Source: Brachycybe producta (lineage: Eukaryota > Arthropoda > Diplopoda > Playtdesmida > Andrognathidae). From it: a stretch of DNA of 64,000 bases. The notes below the pieces were generated by a model. The model did not search any database. It was given only the letters and a program-made list of their open reading frames with translations, and was not told the DNA's origin. The stretch spans positions 368,001-432,000 of the forward strand of contig JAUPFP010000076.1 of NCBI GenBank assembly GCA_036925085.1, written 5' to 3'. The position numbers and the translations under genes were made by a program. Of the stretch, positions 20,629-33,064 are shown piece after piece (within the stretch, counting starts at the first letter, position 1; every line of letters starts with the position of its first letter).

Positions 20629-23600
20629 TTATGCATCTTCACGGATGACGTTTCGTTCCCTTTCCGAAACAAAATGAACGGTTCCCGTTTTGCTGTTTTT
20701 AAGACGATTGTCCTGTCTGCGTTGTATAAATCGAGACAAAAAAAAATAGGATTAGAAAATAATTTCCTAATTTGAACGTTTTGATTGTTATTTTTAAATA
20801 TAAATTATAAAAAATTTCTTGCCTTCTCTTTTGAGCTGAAAGCATAAGAAATTTCTGACGCTTGCTGTGTAAGATGGCTTTCGGTACGTGACGATGTCGA
20901 GCTATTCTCTTTACTTCCGGATGACTTGCATATTTCGTTTTTAATTTCTCTGCATATTCCAATGCAATCTTTTCTCTACGTTTCAACTGTTAAAATACCG
21001 AAAATTAAACAATTATAAGTGTTAAGAATTGCACTAATAATAAAAAAACGGACGTAAAAATTATCCGACGTACCACTCCTAACTTTTCGGAAGCATTAGA
21101 CTTAAAAATTCTTATGTTCATTTCATCTGAACCGCAGAGAACGTATTTGTTATCTAACGACCAGATCACGTTTGTTAACCTCTGCATTCGTTTCGTGTGA
21201 TAAATTTCACTAAAGTGACAGAGAAAATCATTTCATGTTGAATAATCTGCATTTTGAAAATAAGTTTTTTTTAGTAAAAATTGAAATTGTTTTAGAAACT
21301 AGACAAGTAACTGATCTCATTCTAAGAGAATTTTCAATGTTTTATCTTTTAAAATAAGCTTTTTGTGGTAATTTCAAACATATTTTTGTTTTCTAGTTCA
21401 TTTAGACCAAAATGAGAACAAAAATTGTCGGCAAAAAATGTAAAATTTTGTTATTTTAAAAAACAGCCATAAATTTTTTTTTTGTGGCTCAACTTAAAAA
21501 AGTAAAAAACGAAAATGGAGAGAATTTTAATTTTTAAATATATCAACACGAAAATCTTAAATTATTCATCTCTGGTTTCTAAAACACTTTTTCTTACGAT
21601 GGTTTTAAAGTATACTGGGTCTATATGCCATGTCAGTTCAGTATCAGTGACGCATATCGGTACTATTTTGTGTCGGTAATTTTTCTAGATGGCAAAGTTT
21701 ACAGTATTTCATTCCGTCATCCAGTGTTTTGATTGACGATGCTGCGTCCATGAGACCATAAAAATATCGGTTGTGAAGATATAGAATATCATTGGTACGG
21801 ATACTGAACCAAGACTGAAGGCTAAAGAACGACACTGAGCCGGACTGATGTAGACGTATCAATTGAAATCTCAAGAAATGATATTTTTTTATCACTGACA
21901 CTGAAACGTTTTGACTGAACTGAGCGGACACGTCACTAATATGTGTGAATAGACCATAAAACTGACAAAAACCACTCAAACTCTTATTATTCTTTCTTTC
22001 TGAAGCATAATTAAGAGAAACTAGAAAGGTAGCGCTATCACTTATGTGTATTTTTATACTGATATCATTCAAAATAAGCTTTTTCGGTCAGTTTGAAAAT
22101 GACTCAATTTTAAGCATACAATATTTTTTTAATTTTTGCCTATAAAAAGTTTATTTTGAAAGACAAATACTATTATGTGATTCAGCTACGCGTTCTTGTT
22201 TCTAACAATTTTTCCTTAGTGTTGCTCTTTCGAAACGTTGAATAATTCAGAGATTTTGATTCATTTGAATATTCTGCAACGACTAACTTCTTATATTAAA
22301 AAAGACAATAAAAAACCAACCGGCTTGTATATTTATCGGCTTCAAATATACGAATCGTTTTGTCGTAACTTCCGCTTACGAACTCTTTTCCGGTCGGACC
22401 ATAATCGACATCGACCACTTTAACACAAAAATTACAACGACTGATGAGTATTTTAAGACTTGAAATAATAAAACAAGCTCAAACCTGCTCCAACGTGCCC
22501 GTGATGAACACACATCGCCTTCTTCAAGTTCCTCAAGTCGAACGTATGCAAACTATTTTTAAAAAAAAATTACGTTTCGATCCTAAGTTTAAAGTTTTCT
22601 TCTGTTTTTACTTTTCGTCTTCGTTGGCGGCTGTAAAAACAAAAGCTTCCATCGGATTCCAAGAAATCGCGTTGGTACACATCCTCAGCGTAACCTAAAA
22701 ACCAAAAAAAAAAAAAAAATTCGACACGACGAAACGAAATGAAAAAAAAATCTTCACTCACCTTTCTCATCGGATATCGTTCTCGTACGTCATAGAACAT
22801 TACGCTACGATCCTGGGCACAAGCTCCGAGGATATTCGTCTGCAAATATATGCAAGTTAAAAGAGTGACTTACAAAAAAGTAACTTAAATACGTCACTTC
22901 GATCGGATTGAATTTGAGACTGGATACAGTGTCTACGCCCCAAGCGAAAGATTTCAATGGTTCTGCACGAGTCGAATCCCAGATGTCGACTCTTTCGCCA
23001 CACGTAGCAAATAAGTCTCTCTTAATGTTGTGAGTGATTCCCGTTAAGATCGTCTACAATGAAACAACAACAACTTATTAAAATCGGTGTTTCTGATAGA
23101 CTTTTATGTCGAGATGAAGAAAAAAATTACCCTCGAGATGATCGTGTTCGAAGCGTCGGTCAATTCTGTATCACAATCGTAATCGTCACCAAGGTTCCAA
23201 CTCTTGATCGTCTTATCGTCACCGATCTATGAAACCAAAAATACACCATATTTTTGCGTTAAAGTCAGTCAGTCAGTCAAAACCAAAGGCATTTCGTATT
23301 TCGACATCATGCTAAAAAAAAAGGAAAACAACTTGTAAAAGAATTTCATGAATTATTTGAAAGATTAAAATACAGTGTAAAACCTCTTGAATTGAAATTC
23401 TTAAATAAGTTGTTTTAAATAGTTTTTTTTAAGTCGAGAAACAAAACAATATTCGAATTTAAGTTTATTTTAAGATTACAGTGATAAAATTCTGAGAGTC
23501 CTGAGTGAAACACATTCCTCGCACGAATCCAGTGTGAGCCTGAATCGTAGTCATACATTTTCTCGTCGGTAAATTCCACAGTTTAACCTCACCGTCACAA

Positions 23601-24189
23601 CATCCAGACAGTACGAGTGACAGTTTAGTCGGATGTTTGATTAAACAGTTGATACTATCTTTGTGCCCATCCAAAGATGCGATAAACGGTTTTGCAAAAA
23701 CTCTTTCCAGTTTGATAGCATTCATAGCTCTTGAATACTCTCTGGGCGCTTGAAGCGGATGTAATTTCGGGTCATAGTTGCGTTGAACTATATTGAGACA
23801 AAACAAACGTTTTTAATATAATTTTGATCGTTTGCAAAATAAACAGCAAAGACAATAAATTGGCAAAAAAAAAAACTGTCAGAAACAGCAAAAATCTACA
23901 GAAAACTAATAAAAATCTACACACAACTGGAAGAAATAGAAAAATTCTGCAACAGACTGCAAAAATCTGCTTTTTTAAAAAAATGTTTTAGCGTTTTAGA
24001 TTCCTGTTTAGGACAATTGTGGCTTTTACATTGAAATATATACTAACGTGGTCTTATGTTAACCTATATAAAAACCACAACTGTTCTACTCCATCCATTG
24101 TTATGCTCGAAATTTATACCTTTATGAATATCAAATTTCGTTTCACGTAAATATTCATCTGGATTACGGCACAATACTTTGACTTTCAT
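20629..24189 (-). CDS. DCAF13: DCAF13 / SOF1 WD-repeat protein, complete 11-exon gene
   Basis: Exons in transcript order: 24189-24120, 23787-23480, 23226-23131, 23053-22898, 22839-22762, 22694-22612, 22552-22485, 22417-22321, 21209-21074, 20986-20823, 20716-20629. They sum to 1,344 nt, that is 447 codons plus TAA, against 445 in human, with every phase consistent. Diagnostic segments are MKVKVLCRNPDEYLRET, RVFAKPFIASLDGHKDS, LSGCCDGEVKLWNLP, WNPMEAFVFTAANED, GKEFVSGSYDKTIRIF, LCGSDEMNIRIFKSNASEKL and VKRIARHRHVPKAI (Sof1-like C-terminus). The protein is a nucleolar SSU-processome factor for 18S rRNA maturation and a CUL4-DDB1 substrate receptor; FYDVRER and TFDLRN resemble WDxR boxes. Intron 10 uses a GC donor (AGAAG|GCAAGA). 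Intron 4 has a weak donor (GAA|GTGACG). Intron 8 (21210-22320) holds two family A repeats; the other introns are short. Confidence 0.96.
21290..21605. mobile_element. Family A copy in DCAF13 intron 8 (proximal)
   Basis: Left arm TTAGAAACTAGACAAGTAAC, right arm ATTCATCTCTGGTTTCTAAA. It lies 80 bp downstream of exon 9's acceptor in plus coordinates. Confidence 0.65.
21960..22220. mobile_element. Family A copy in DCAF13 intron 8 (distal)
   Basis: AACTAGAAAGGTAGCGCTAT at the left and TTCAGCTACGCGTTCTTG at the right. It explains much of why intron 8 is ~1.1 kb while the other DCAF13 introns are mostly far shorter. Confidence 0.65.
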
Positions 24190-24751
24190 TGTGTAGCCCA
24201 AAAAAGCCGTCAAATTGATTTTAACAATGATTTTTGTCTCGTTATAGATGCTTCCTCAAATTACAACAAGGAGGCTGCCATTTTGTTATTATAACCGAAA
24301 ATGTATTCATTTTATTAGAGGGCATACGCGCAATATGGTCAGTCATATTGTGAAGCGAAGGGCGTTACCTACAAAAACATGGATCTTCGAGAATAGAGTG
24401 ACCTTATATGGCGTCGGTGTCTTACGTACTTTTAAACAATTGACGCCATTTTCGTACACTTATTGCCAGTGATGTAACGTCAATAATGAAACGTAATGTT
24501 GCTCTTCTATTCTATGGTTTTATTTTTTGCTTTCGTTTGTGCTGCCATCTATTAGTAACAACTGACACGATCAATGATGGTGGCGGTTTCTAGTGAGCGA
24601 CGTTAGCGTTATTGAGGTTTTTTTTGCCGGTTTGTCGACTTTTTTTTTCATTTTTCTTCTAATAAAAGGTATTTATTTCGTTATAATTTGTTAAAATTTA
24701 ATATTAACTTGTAATATTGTTCATTTATGTATGTTTATAATAGAAAACGAG
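24190..24751. promoter_or_regulatory. Head-to-head DCAF13 / DTWD1 intergenic region, likely bidirectional promoter
   Basis: About 560 bp separate the two start codons. Several GCCAT cores lie here (GCTGCCATTTTG, CGCCATTTTC, GCTGCCATCT), the shape of YY1 sites common in TATA-less housekeeping promoters. Both neighbours act in RNA metabolism. TTTATAATAG at 24733-24742 just before the DTWD1 ATG could be a 3' splice site, which would place the DTWD1 cap site further upstream. Promoter function is inferred. Confidence 0.5.
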
Positions 24752-25529
24752 ATGGAAATATTGAATGAAGTGCGATTAGGTGTTGGAGAAACGTTAGAAA
24801 AGTTAGAAATCGATTGTCCGAAGTTTTTAGACGATATTTCCGGTCGCAGTAACTGTCCAAAATGCGGAAAATCGCGGAAGTATTTTTGTTATACATGCTA
24901 TATACCGATGGACGAGATAGCAGAAAGGATTCCATGTCTCAAGGTGAGTTTCTAAAGCACGTTTTATAACTTTGTAGTTTGTTTTAAAGTTTGTTATTTA
25001 ATTTTTTTTAGTTGCCGTTCAAAGTGGACATTATAAAACATCCTCGTGAAATAGATGGCAAGAGCACGGCCACTCACGCAGCCGTATTGGCTCCTAACGA
25101 CGTTTCTATTTACACATATCCATATTTTCCTCGTTATGAACAGAAAGACAAAGTAAAGAAATGAAAACTCTCATTTCGTAATAAAATCATATAACATTAA
25201 TCCAAATCATCATCGTTGTAGGTGCTTCTTGTTTTTCCCGGTAAAGATTCATTGCCGTTGTCTGAAATTGTGGAAAGATTCAAAGTGGAGACTTCGAGTG
25301 TCGAAAAAGGCGAATCGATGGAAGGAACGAATCGAAATGAAAGTTCTTGTTCGAGTTCTGCTCTTAGACAGAGATTTCCGATTGAACGAATCATTTTCAT
25401 CGATAGGTAACATAAAAATCAACAATATTTTATTCTGTTTTACGTTTCTTATTAAGTTTTCTTTATTTAATTTTTTGTTCAGTACGTGGAATCAAGTGCG
25501 AGCGATTCGTAAAGATGAACGTCTCAAAG
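24752..25529 (+). CDS. DTWD1: DTWD1, tRNA-uridine aminocarboxypropyltransferase, first four exons (partial)
   Basis: Exons 24752-24943, 25012-25152, 25222-25406 and 25483-25529 join in frame. Exon 1 has the two CxxC pairs of the N-terminal zinc-binding motif (CPKC and CYTC). Exon 2 encodes [20 protein letters not shown] and SIYTYPYFP. Exon 3 has [13 protein letters not shown] and IIFID. The signature DSTWNQ is split by the exon 3/4 junction (AG|T). DTWD1 makes acp3U at position 20 of tRNAs using S-adenosylmethionine. Exon 4 ends at KDERLK plus one base with a strong donor (GGTAAGT). The remaining ~80-90 residues of the family, which follow the DTW signature, are not seen downstream. The ATG at 24731 is in frame and would add seven residues; 24752 (GAGATGG) has the better context. 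Confidence 0.92.
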
Positions 25530-26287
25530 GTAAGTTATTGAAAAATATCTTGCATTTTAGTTTTACTTCTTAGTTTTTTATACAATTACATAGCATTTAT
25601 ATTACATTTTTGCTCATTTTCGTTACATTTGTCATAATTTTAGATGTTTTGTGGGTTTTATGTTTTGAGCAGAATTAACGAAAGGATTTTCTTTCGTAAT
25701 ATTTAGTAGCATTTTGTTTTGTTGTCGAGATACTTAATTGTTTTAAGGAAAGAGAAAAGAATTATTTCAAGGATTGCGGCTTAAAGTTACACTAACAAAG
25801 TTACTGTGAGAAATAACTGAATTACTTTTTTTTTTTCTTAAAAAAATGAATTGAGTTATATTTACTTCAAATGGGTTATTTAATTACAGTTTGAGATCGA
25901 AAAAGGGTTGGAGAGTTTTTAGTCACTGTTTAAATTGCTCACTTTGACGTCGAGTTATAGAATTTTATGTTAAAAGTTAAATTAGTAACTTCAGTTACAA
26001 ACTAGTAGTTACTTTAGTAGTACTTTCTACAAGTCACTGAGTGACAGTTACTTTGAAAGGACCTTCTAGAAGTTATTTTCTTACAGACACTTTGAATACT
26101 TGTTCTAGAAGTTACTTACTGTGTTAATGAAGAATCCCACACGCTGGAAAACCACCAGAAAATAGAATTCAGTTACATTTCTATTTTCCTTAGAAAGTGG
26201 GATTTCTTTTTTCGGCATGTGTGATTCCCTTACAATTACTGAGTTACAGTTTGAATGAATTTTCTATAAGTTATTGAATTAAGAATG

Positions 26288-26630
26288 CAAGCAGATCACT
26301 TATTTTGGTCCATGTAGCTTTAAATGACGCCACTAGCCCTCCTCCCATAGAAATGTACTGACACTCTTCAACTCTTGACTCACCTTTCTTTTTTTCACGT
26401 GGCAAACTTTTAATTGTGTCATCGCTATTTCTACACGTGCTCTCTCTTCACTTGTATTATGTTCTGGGTAAGTTTGTCCACGTGCTGAAAACTAAAGTTG
26501 TTTTGGACGCTTTTAATGCTAAAAGGCTGCATTCTATTGCAACTAATTGGTGAGTGTGTAGTTTGCCACCGATGGAGGGTTGCAGGCGCCATCTACCTTG
26601 CATTTAAACAAGTATTTTTCTATGGAGCCC
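26288..26630. mobile_element. Repeat R, copy 1
   Basis: About 340 bp, including CATAGAAATGTACTGACACT, CATCGCTATTTCTACACGTG, TTGTTTTGGACGCTTTTA and GGCGCCATCTACCTTGCATT, shared in the same orientation with 63665-64000. Class unknown. Confidence 0.7.
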
Positions 26631-26787
26631 TCTTAAGAGTTACTTTGCAATACCTTTGTAGAAGTTACTGAGTTACAGTTATTAACGAAGTAGGCCTACT
26701 GTTGATTTGATGGTATATTTTGATTATTTGCTTTTGTCGGCTGTTCGTTTCAGTTTTTCTATTACCGATGTTTATTATAAAACTAGT

Positions 26788-27190
26788 GGGTTAACCCGTC
26801 ATAAATGACGGGAGCAAAATTCACAGGCAATTGTGCCCAGCATTAGAATTTCTTTTCCTCCGCCCTTTTATGACGTCAGACCAAGTAACAAACCAATTAG
26901 AAATTGATGACGTTCGTAAAAGGGCGGAGCAAAAGAAATTATATCCCCTTCCCTTTTTATATTTGAAAGAGAAAATGAGATTTTCATTTTCTCTGGTGTG
27001 CGCATGCGCGTCGTTTTTTTTACTCCTTTCATTTCAATTTCAGTCACCCCCTCCCACTTTCCCCCCCTCCACGTTTCTCTCCCCCCTTCTCTACACTTTC
27101 CAACCTTTTCCCCTCTGACGTGTTTCAAGGTTTGTACAGCGTTATCTCAGACAGATAGATAGATACCCACACAGACCTGGCATAATATAC
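26788..27190. mobile_element. Third copy of the Helitron-like terminus, interrupted
   Basis: ACTAGTGGGTTAACCCGTCA and the TGACGGG hairpin match the ends at 47933 and 49118. After CACAGGCAATTGTG the text departs into a 9-bp-duplication-family-like palindrome (CCGCCCTTTTATGACGTCAG at 26861, and its inverse ending near 26935), then resumes at CGCATGCGCGTCG (about 27000). Only one end is present. Confidence 0.55.
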
Positions 27191-27499
27191 AGTGTATATA
27201 AAATAATTTTCTAAAAATTTCTGACTTTATTGTAGGGAATGAATTACACTTGTATTTGAAGTGATAAACGAATTACATGCAGTGACTTATTGCGAGTTAT
27301 TGTATTTTTAGCGGAGTGTTGTAGAAGTAACTGAGTGACAGTTACTTTAAAAACTTTTCTCTATAGAAGTTACCGAGTTGATGTTACTTGGAAGAATTTT
27401 TTTTTAAAAAATTATTGAACTGGTAATTCTTTTAGATTTAGTTACAGCTTTAAAAGGTTACTCGTGTTGTTGATATCTAGCTACACTTAGATACACTTA

Positions 27500-27675
27500 A
27501 GCCTTGTTTCCACTGGGGCGAATATTTGAACTTTTTGAAAATTTCAACCGGTGACAAATAGAAGAAACGTGGTCCGCTCCCATTCACTATCATAGGCGGG
27601 GCCCACGTTTCTTTTATTTTTCACCAGTTGAAATTTTCAAAAAGTTCTAATTTTCACCCCAGTGGAAACAAGGCC
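27500..27675. mobile_element. Longer relative of the 15294 hairpin MITE
   Basis: AGCCTTGTTTCCACTGGGG and its inverse, TTA duplication (27497-27499, 27676-27678). The arms continue through GAACTTTTTGAAAATTTCA and an internal GAAACGTGG palindrome. Confidence 0.75.
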
Positions 27676-27769
27676 TTAGGTTCACATTTTTGGGCGAAAT
27701 TCAAAAAGAAAACTTGGCACTTGATTTTCAATAGAAACCAATGGCGATTTTTTTTCAGTCTAATCATCT

Positions 27770-28683
27770 TAATTTTATGAGCCACAAAAAAGTCAAAACG
27801 TTAGTTAAGTAGGCCCTATATACATATAAAAAATTGTCGAATGCGAGGGGCCCCGAAAAATCACGCAGCACCTAGGGGCTTCAACAGATGTAAACGCTCA
27901 TATAAATCCGGTTTCAAAGATATTTGCTATCTGTCTTGGAAGTCTATTTCAGAGGCTTCAAGTTCAAGTGCCAAACTTCGTTCTAGAGTTTGGTTACTGG
28001 TATTTTTCGCACACACGCGCACACGCAGAGAGAGAGAGAGAGACCACGAGCACAAAATACTGCCTATAAACGCGGCATAAGTGTAAAGTCTTTATTAAAA
28101 AAAATACGAGCTCTTAATTCTTCGCACCAACCGAGTAGAAAATATTCTACTCGGTTGGTTTGAAAATTGCATAAATCTAAATTCTAATACGTGATACCCT
28201 TTTTTAATATTAATTTACACGGTAGACTAATATCAAGACTTAATCGAGGTTGACATTTAATGCAATTTTTTTTTAACTTTTTATTATTATTATTAATATT
28301 TTCATGAAAATTGGCTTTAGGTGAAAAATCTATCCCTATTTAAATATGAACAGGGGAAGAATGAATAAAACATCTTTTTTCATTCTGCTCTTTTGCACAT
28401 TTTAATGAGTAGCTTTCGGCAAAATTGATGTAAAAATCTATTTTGTATGGTTCTGAAATGAAGAAAAAGAGGAAGAAAGTGAAAAATTTTGTTTCATCTG
28501 TTTTTTTTTTTTGTGTGTGTTTTTCATCTTTTCCAAAAGGTCTTTTTGTTCTTTTTTTTTTAATTCGTCCAAATGATGACGTTTTTTCGTCTTGTAATTC
28601 CGCTGCGAGAACACCGACAATTCTGGTAATGTTTATTAACGGCTCTCTCGCTCCCTCAATCTGTCTTTCTCTTTAACCCATCT
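27770..28683. other. Noncoding stretch with small hairpin
   Basis: Perfect hairpin CCAACCGAGTAGAAAATATT / ATTCTACTCGGTTGG at 28128-28162. Remainder AT-rich, no gene. Confidence 0.5.
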
Positions 28684-28912
28684 TTCTCTCTCTCTCGCTC
28701 TCTCTCTCTTTCAATTTCTCTCTCTCTCTCTCTCGCTCTCTTTCAATTTCTCTCTCTCTCTCTCTCTCTCTTTCAATCTCTCTCTCTCTCTTTCTCTCTC
28801 TCTCTCCCTTTTTCTCTCTCCCTCCCTTTTCTTGAATCTTTCTTTATCTGTCTCTCTCTTTGTCATTCCCTGTCTCTCTCTCTCTCAATGTATCTATCTC
28901 TCCCTCCCTCTA
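28684..28912. repeat. (CT)n-rich tract
   Basis: Long imperfect CT/TCTT tract broken by TTTCAATTTC and CCCT blocks; creates spurious frames on both strands. Confidence 0.9.
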
Positions 28913-29804
28913 AAACTGTCTCTCTGCGTTTGTTTCATTTGGACATTACATGATTTGCCCATTAGAATCGGTTTTCAAATAATGAACATTGTCTTTCAAT
29001 CTGTTTTTTTTTTATATATATATTTAGTTTTGTTTTTTTCATGTCAAAAGTTTCGTGACATTATGAGTAAGCGAATTTTCATTCTATTTTATCTCTTTTT
29101 GTGTTTGTTATAATGTGTCCACCCTCGTAACTTTTAAAATTGACAGTTTGATCCTCGAGTGACTATCACTTTAAGGACAAACTGAAATTTTAACCCTTCT
29201 TTTTCTGTTTCCTGCTGTGTTTTGTTCCCATTTATTTGATGGCCATAATAATATATCTTTTTTAGTTTTAACTTAAGGCATAGTTTTTGCGTCTGAACCT
29301 TCTTCTTTTTCTTCTTCTTCCTGACTTCACTGATTGACTGAAAAGTGATAACCTTGTGTCACTGATGTTTTTCTCCGAGGAGGAAATACGACTAGTCCAT
29401 CCGAAATCTATACTAGTCCATATGAATTGGCAATTATGGCAAAGTATGGAAAGTGGAATCTGATGATAGTATGAAACACATTGCCAAGCAAAATTAATTG
29501 GAAACAGGAATTAATAAAGAAATTTTTGAAATTGTAATTTTTTTTTGGTGGGGCAGGATGTTTCTTGATAAACATTGCAAATCAACAATGATGCATAATG
29601 AGCTCTTCAACCTGATTATTGATTATAAATGAAGAGATTCAACAGTTTACGAAACCAAGTTACAAAATCTCTCCTCGAGTAAAGTTTTAATTTACAGTTA
29701 ATTACAAGAGTCGTAACTGGGTTACATATTGTACAATGCAATAATAATGACTAATAGTTGGCTGAATTTTGCATAGTAACTGTAACCTAATGTTTATTTC
29801 ATGT

Positions 29805-29985
29805 ACTTGGAGTACAAATTCAGAAAGAAAAAGCTTTGCACTTTTGATTTCAAACTTCAGCTTGAATCCTCCAAACAGGGTTGCAACACGGAAACTCATA
29901 CTTTATTGAGTAGCTTAGAAAGTGGGCTTTGTTGTTGTTTTGAAACCTTCTTAGAGGGTTCAAGTTGAAGTTCATGTGTCTACTG
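29805..29985. repeat. Family C hairpin repeat, copy 4
   Basis: CTTCAGCTTGAATCCTCCAA, GGGTTGCAACACGG and the inverse AGAGGGTTCAAGTTGAAGTT. Confidence 0.6.
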
Positions 29986-30011
29986 TACACTGAATGTATT
30001 AGAAGAACTTC

Positions 30012-30150
30012 CTTTAGGTGAATGTTCATTAGGCAAAAACATTTAGGTGTATAGTCATTTAAGTAAAAAAAACATTTAGAGTATTTGGTTTAGGTGTAAT
30101 TGTTTAGGTGAATGGTCTTTTAGGTGAATAACTTTAGGTGAAGTGTCTTG
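30012..30150. repeat. Degenerate TTTAGGTGAAT tandem repeat
   Basis: TTTAGGTGAATG, CATTTAGGTGTATAG, TTTAGGTGTAATTG, TTTAGGTGAATGG, TTTAGGTGAATAAC and TTTAGGTGAAGTG follow one another. Units begin with TTTAGG. Confidence 0.65.
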
Positions 30151-30609
30151 ATACCAGAAATTTATGTGGGAATAATCTTCAAAATAAATTTCTTCCCAGT
30201 TTTTTAGTGAATTTTAAAAAAAAATTCGAAAACAAAAGGTGTTCAACTTTCAATCTCTTCAAGGCACAGATCTAATAACAAGTGAAAGACACATTCTTCC
30301 ATGGCTTAGAGACTAAGCATCCATTAAAAATGCGATCCCATGTCTGAAAACTATTCATTTTAAAAAAAATCCCCACCGAAAAATATAAAAATGGGAATAT
30401 ATTCAAGCAAGGATTCATTAAGAATGTGATCCCAAGTCTGAAATATATTTATTATAAAAAAAATCTCCACTGAAACAATTAAAATTTGAATATTCTCCAA
30501 AAATAAATTCTGGAGAATTTTGCAACACTAGCAACGACTGTATTTCACTGAAGTAATTTGAATTATACTCATTTCAAAATAATAAGAGTAGGCCTATAAT
30601 TTTTATGGT

Positions 30610-30735
30610 CGAAAAAGCGTCGACCGATCCTGGTCGGTTAGGACCCGGCAGAGTGGTGGGCAACCCCTGGCCCACTTCTGACCAGCCGTGGCCGAAAGTG
30701 ACCACGGGGGCCATATGTTGGGAACGGTAAAAAAA
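30610..30735. other. Isolated GC-rich segment of unknown nature
   Basis: CCGATCCTGGTCGGTTAGG (short hairpin), GACCCGGCAGAGTGGTGGGC and CCGTGGCCGAAAGTGACCAC stand out from the AT-rich flanks. No tRNA or rRNA fold recognised and no ORF. It may be a small foreign or structured element. Confidence 0.3.
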
Positions 30736-30999
30736 AGTTACTCCCTTGGGGAGTAAACCCCAAGCAAAATTTTGAATGATTTACTTTCTATAAGTAACTT
30801 TAATGCCCGTTACTTTAGAATCAGTAAATTTGTTGTCAACAGAAATAGTTACTTTTTTGATGGTTTAATTTGGCATTCATTTTTCAGTTGATTAATGACA
30901 ACAAATTTATTCTAAACTTGTAAGTTATCACAAACTTTTTTGATTCTGTGTTGAAATAAGTTGAAAGCTGACACAGTTGAAACTACAAAAAAAAATACA

Positions 31000-33064
31000 T
31001 GTTAACTTTTAATTTCCCAGTATTTTCCACATGTTTGGTTTCACAAGACTTCGAAATGGACTGAATATGCTACACACACACTTTTGTTATTATTCTTTGT
31101 TTCTCAATGTCAAGTGTTAGCATTGAAGTAATTAATATGCATGCATCACTAAATTAGTTGCTTTGGTCTGTTACGTTTTTGCAACAAGATAGAAACTGTT
31201 TTAATATGATACTTTTCTCCTCCCCCCTCCCCCTTTTGGGTTTTCTGAATTGGAGAGATGGTTGGTTGCCTACATCCTAATGAATTTAGTTGATTTTCTT
31301 CTCTGTAGGAAATTAGATTTCTTTTCTCGTTACAAACATGTACAGTATGTGTATGTGGAGAAGTGCTCATCAGGGGTTTCTTTAGACAATTGGGTTCATT
31401 GAAAAACCATAGATATTGCAACTACTATCATATAACCCTAAAAAGGAAGAAAAAAAAAGTCTCTCATCTGTTGTTATCATCAGATTTCATCACATTTTTT
31501 CTCTTTTTTTTTACTTACACATCATTTATAATTTTTTATTCATTTTATACAGTAAAAATTTAACCACCATAAAGAGAAGAGGGAGAGAGAAAGAGAGATT
31601 TTCTCTGTAGCATTCATTGGAAATTGTAAAATGTATCACAAATAGGACACTTCCTTATAAATTATGACTTTTGTTAAATCTAAATAAAAAAAATTACATA
31701 TTTTGTTTTTAGTAAAAAATAAATAGGCTAAAAACACAGTTTTTTTCCGTTTTTATTTTAAATTAATTTAAAGTTTTAGTTAATTTAAATATATTATCAA
31801 AATCTGATACACTTTTTTTTAATAAGTCTCTAGAACTCTGATTATATTGCGTTTCAAAAGCAACATTTAAAAAAAACTTAAGTATCGTTTAAATTATAAA
31901 AATGGACAATTGTTTTTTGTTTAGTTTTTGAACATCATTAGATGTTTTTTTTTTTTTGGTTTTTCGTATTTTTTTCTAACTTGAACTGAAAATCGAAAAT
32001 GGAAAATATGAAATCGTCATTAAAAAAAGTTGTACACTTATTTTTTAAAAAAAATATTAATGTGAAAAATACCATCAAGTTACTTTGTACTGTTTTTTGT
32101 TGTTGGTACTTTTATTATTTTTAAACGTAATAAGTTTTAAAACAGACTGGATTTATTTATTTTAGTGATTTAAATTTGCGATTTAAATCACATTTTTAGT
32201 AAATAAATAAAAAAAAACAGTTTTTTTTTTACAAAAGTTGTAGAAAAATTGAAATGTTCTAAGCTAGACGTTCATTGTGAATAATTCAATTATACGTGTT
32301 CATTTTTGTATTCTAATGAATAAGATATATTTAACTTTTAATGTAATACGATTGGTTTATAAAAAAAAAAATAGTAATTTAAATTTTTAAAAAATCGATA
32401 TCTTGATTTAATTAAAAATCTGATTTTCTTTATTGTTTTTAATTAAAATCATGATTTTTTTAAAAAAAAACTTAAATATATATTTAAAAAATATTTTTTA
32501 TTTATTAAATTTATCATTGAGTTTTTTTTTTCTTCAAACTTTTCTTTCTTTTAAAAGATAATGATCATATTTTCAGTTTTATCTTAGAAAGACGGTGTTT
32601 GTATTTTTCTCCCCTGTGGGTAGGCAATCACTGCTAGCAACAAACAGTATGTTGAGTTTCTCTCTTCTTTTTCCTTAGGGTTTTTTTTCTTTTCTTTTCT
32701 TCTTCTTGATATTATTTTCTACTATTGTATATGTCTTGTTTGTTGTCATGACCAATTGACTACACTTTTTTTGGGGGGGGGGGGAAAGCTTCTTCTGTTT
32801 CTAATATTTGCTATTGTCTTTGTCAATTTGAATTTTATTGTGTCCAGGGGGGGACCTTAGAAGATTGTTCTTCAGGTAAGAAAGTTCGGTATCAGGGAAT
32901 ATAGAGAAAAAGATTGAGAAAAGAGGAAAAACTCACTTTTATCAATATAACTGTTTTCTGTTAGCTTAAGATTTAAAATAACAGTTTGGAAAATTAAATA
33001 GATTTGTTTAATCTTAAAAGAATTAATGCTTCAAACATGTATTATCAATTTAACAACCGTTTAA
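31000..33064. other. AT-rich noncoding stretch
   Basis: Low-complexity A/T with GGGGGGGGGG at 32773-32784; no exon-like segment seen. Confidence 0.4.

Larger units (their letters stand above)
25785..27480. repeat. Degenerate tandem array of GTTACTGAGTTACAG units, interrupted
   Basis: Variants of AGAAGTTACTGAGTTACAG and ACAGTTACTTTGAAAGGAC recur at 25970-26130, 26235-26285, 26635-26690 and 27310-27440. The array is broken by the 26288 element and by the Helitron-like end at 26788. A trace appears near 30740-30860. Confidence 0.6.

Noticed and set aside
20412..20672. 86-codon minus-strand frame near the DCAF13 3' end
   Set aside because: Out of frame with the last DCAF13 exon and runs into family A sequence.
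22570..22845. 91-codon minus-strand frame taken as one exon
   Set aside because: Only 22839-22762 is exon; after AAG|GTGAGT the frame runs into intron sequence.
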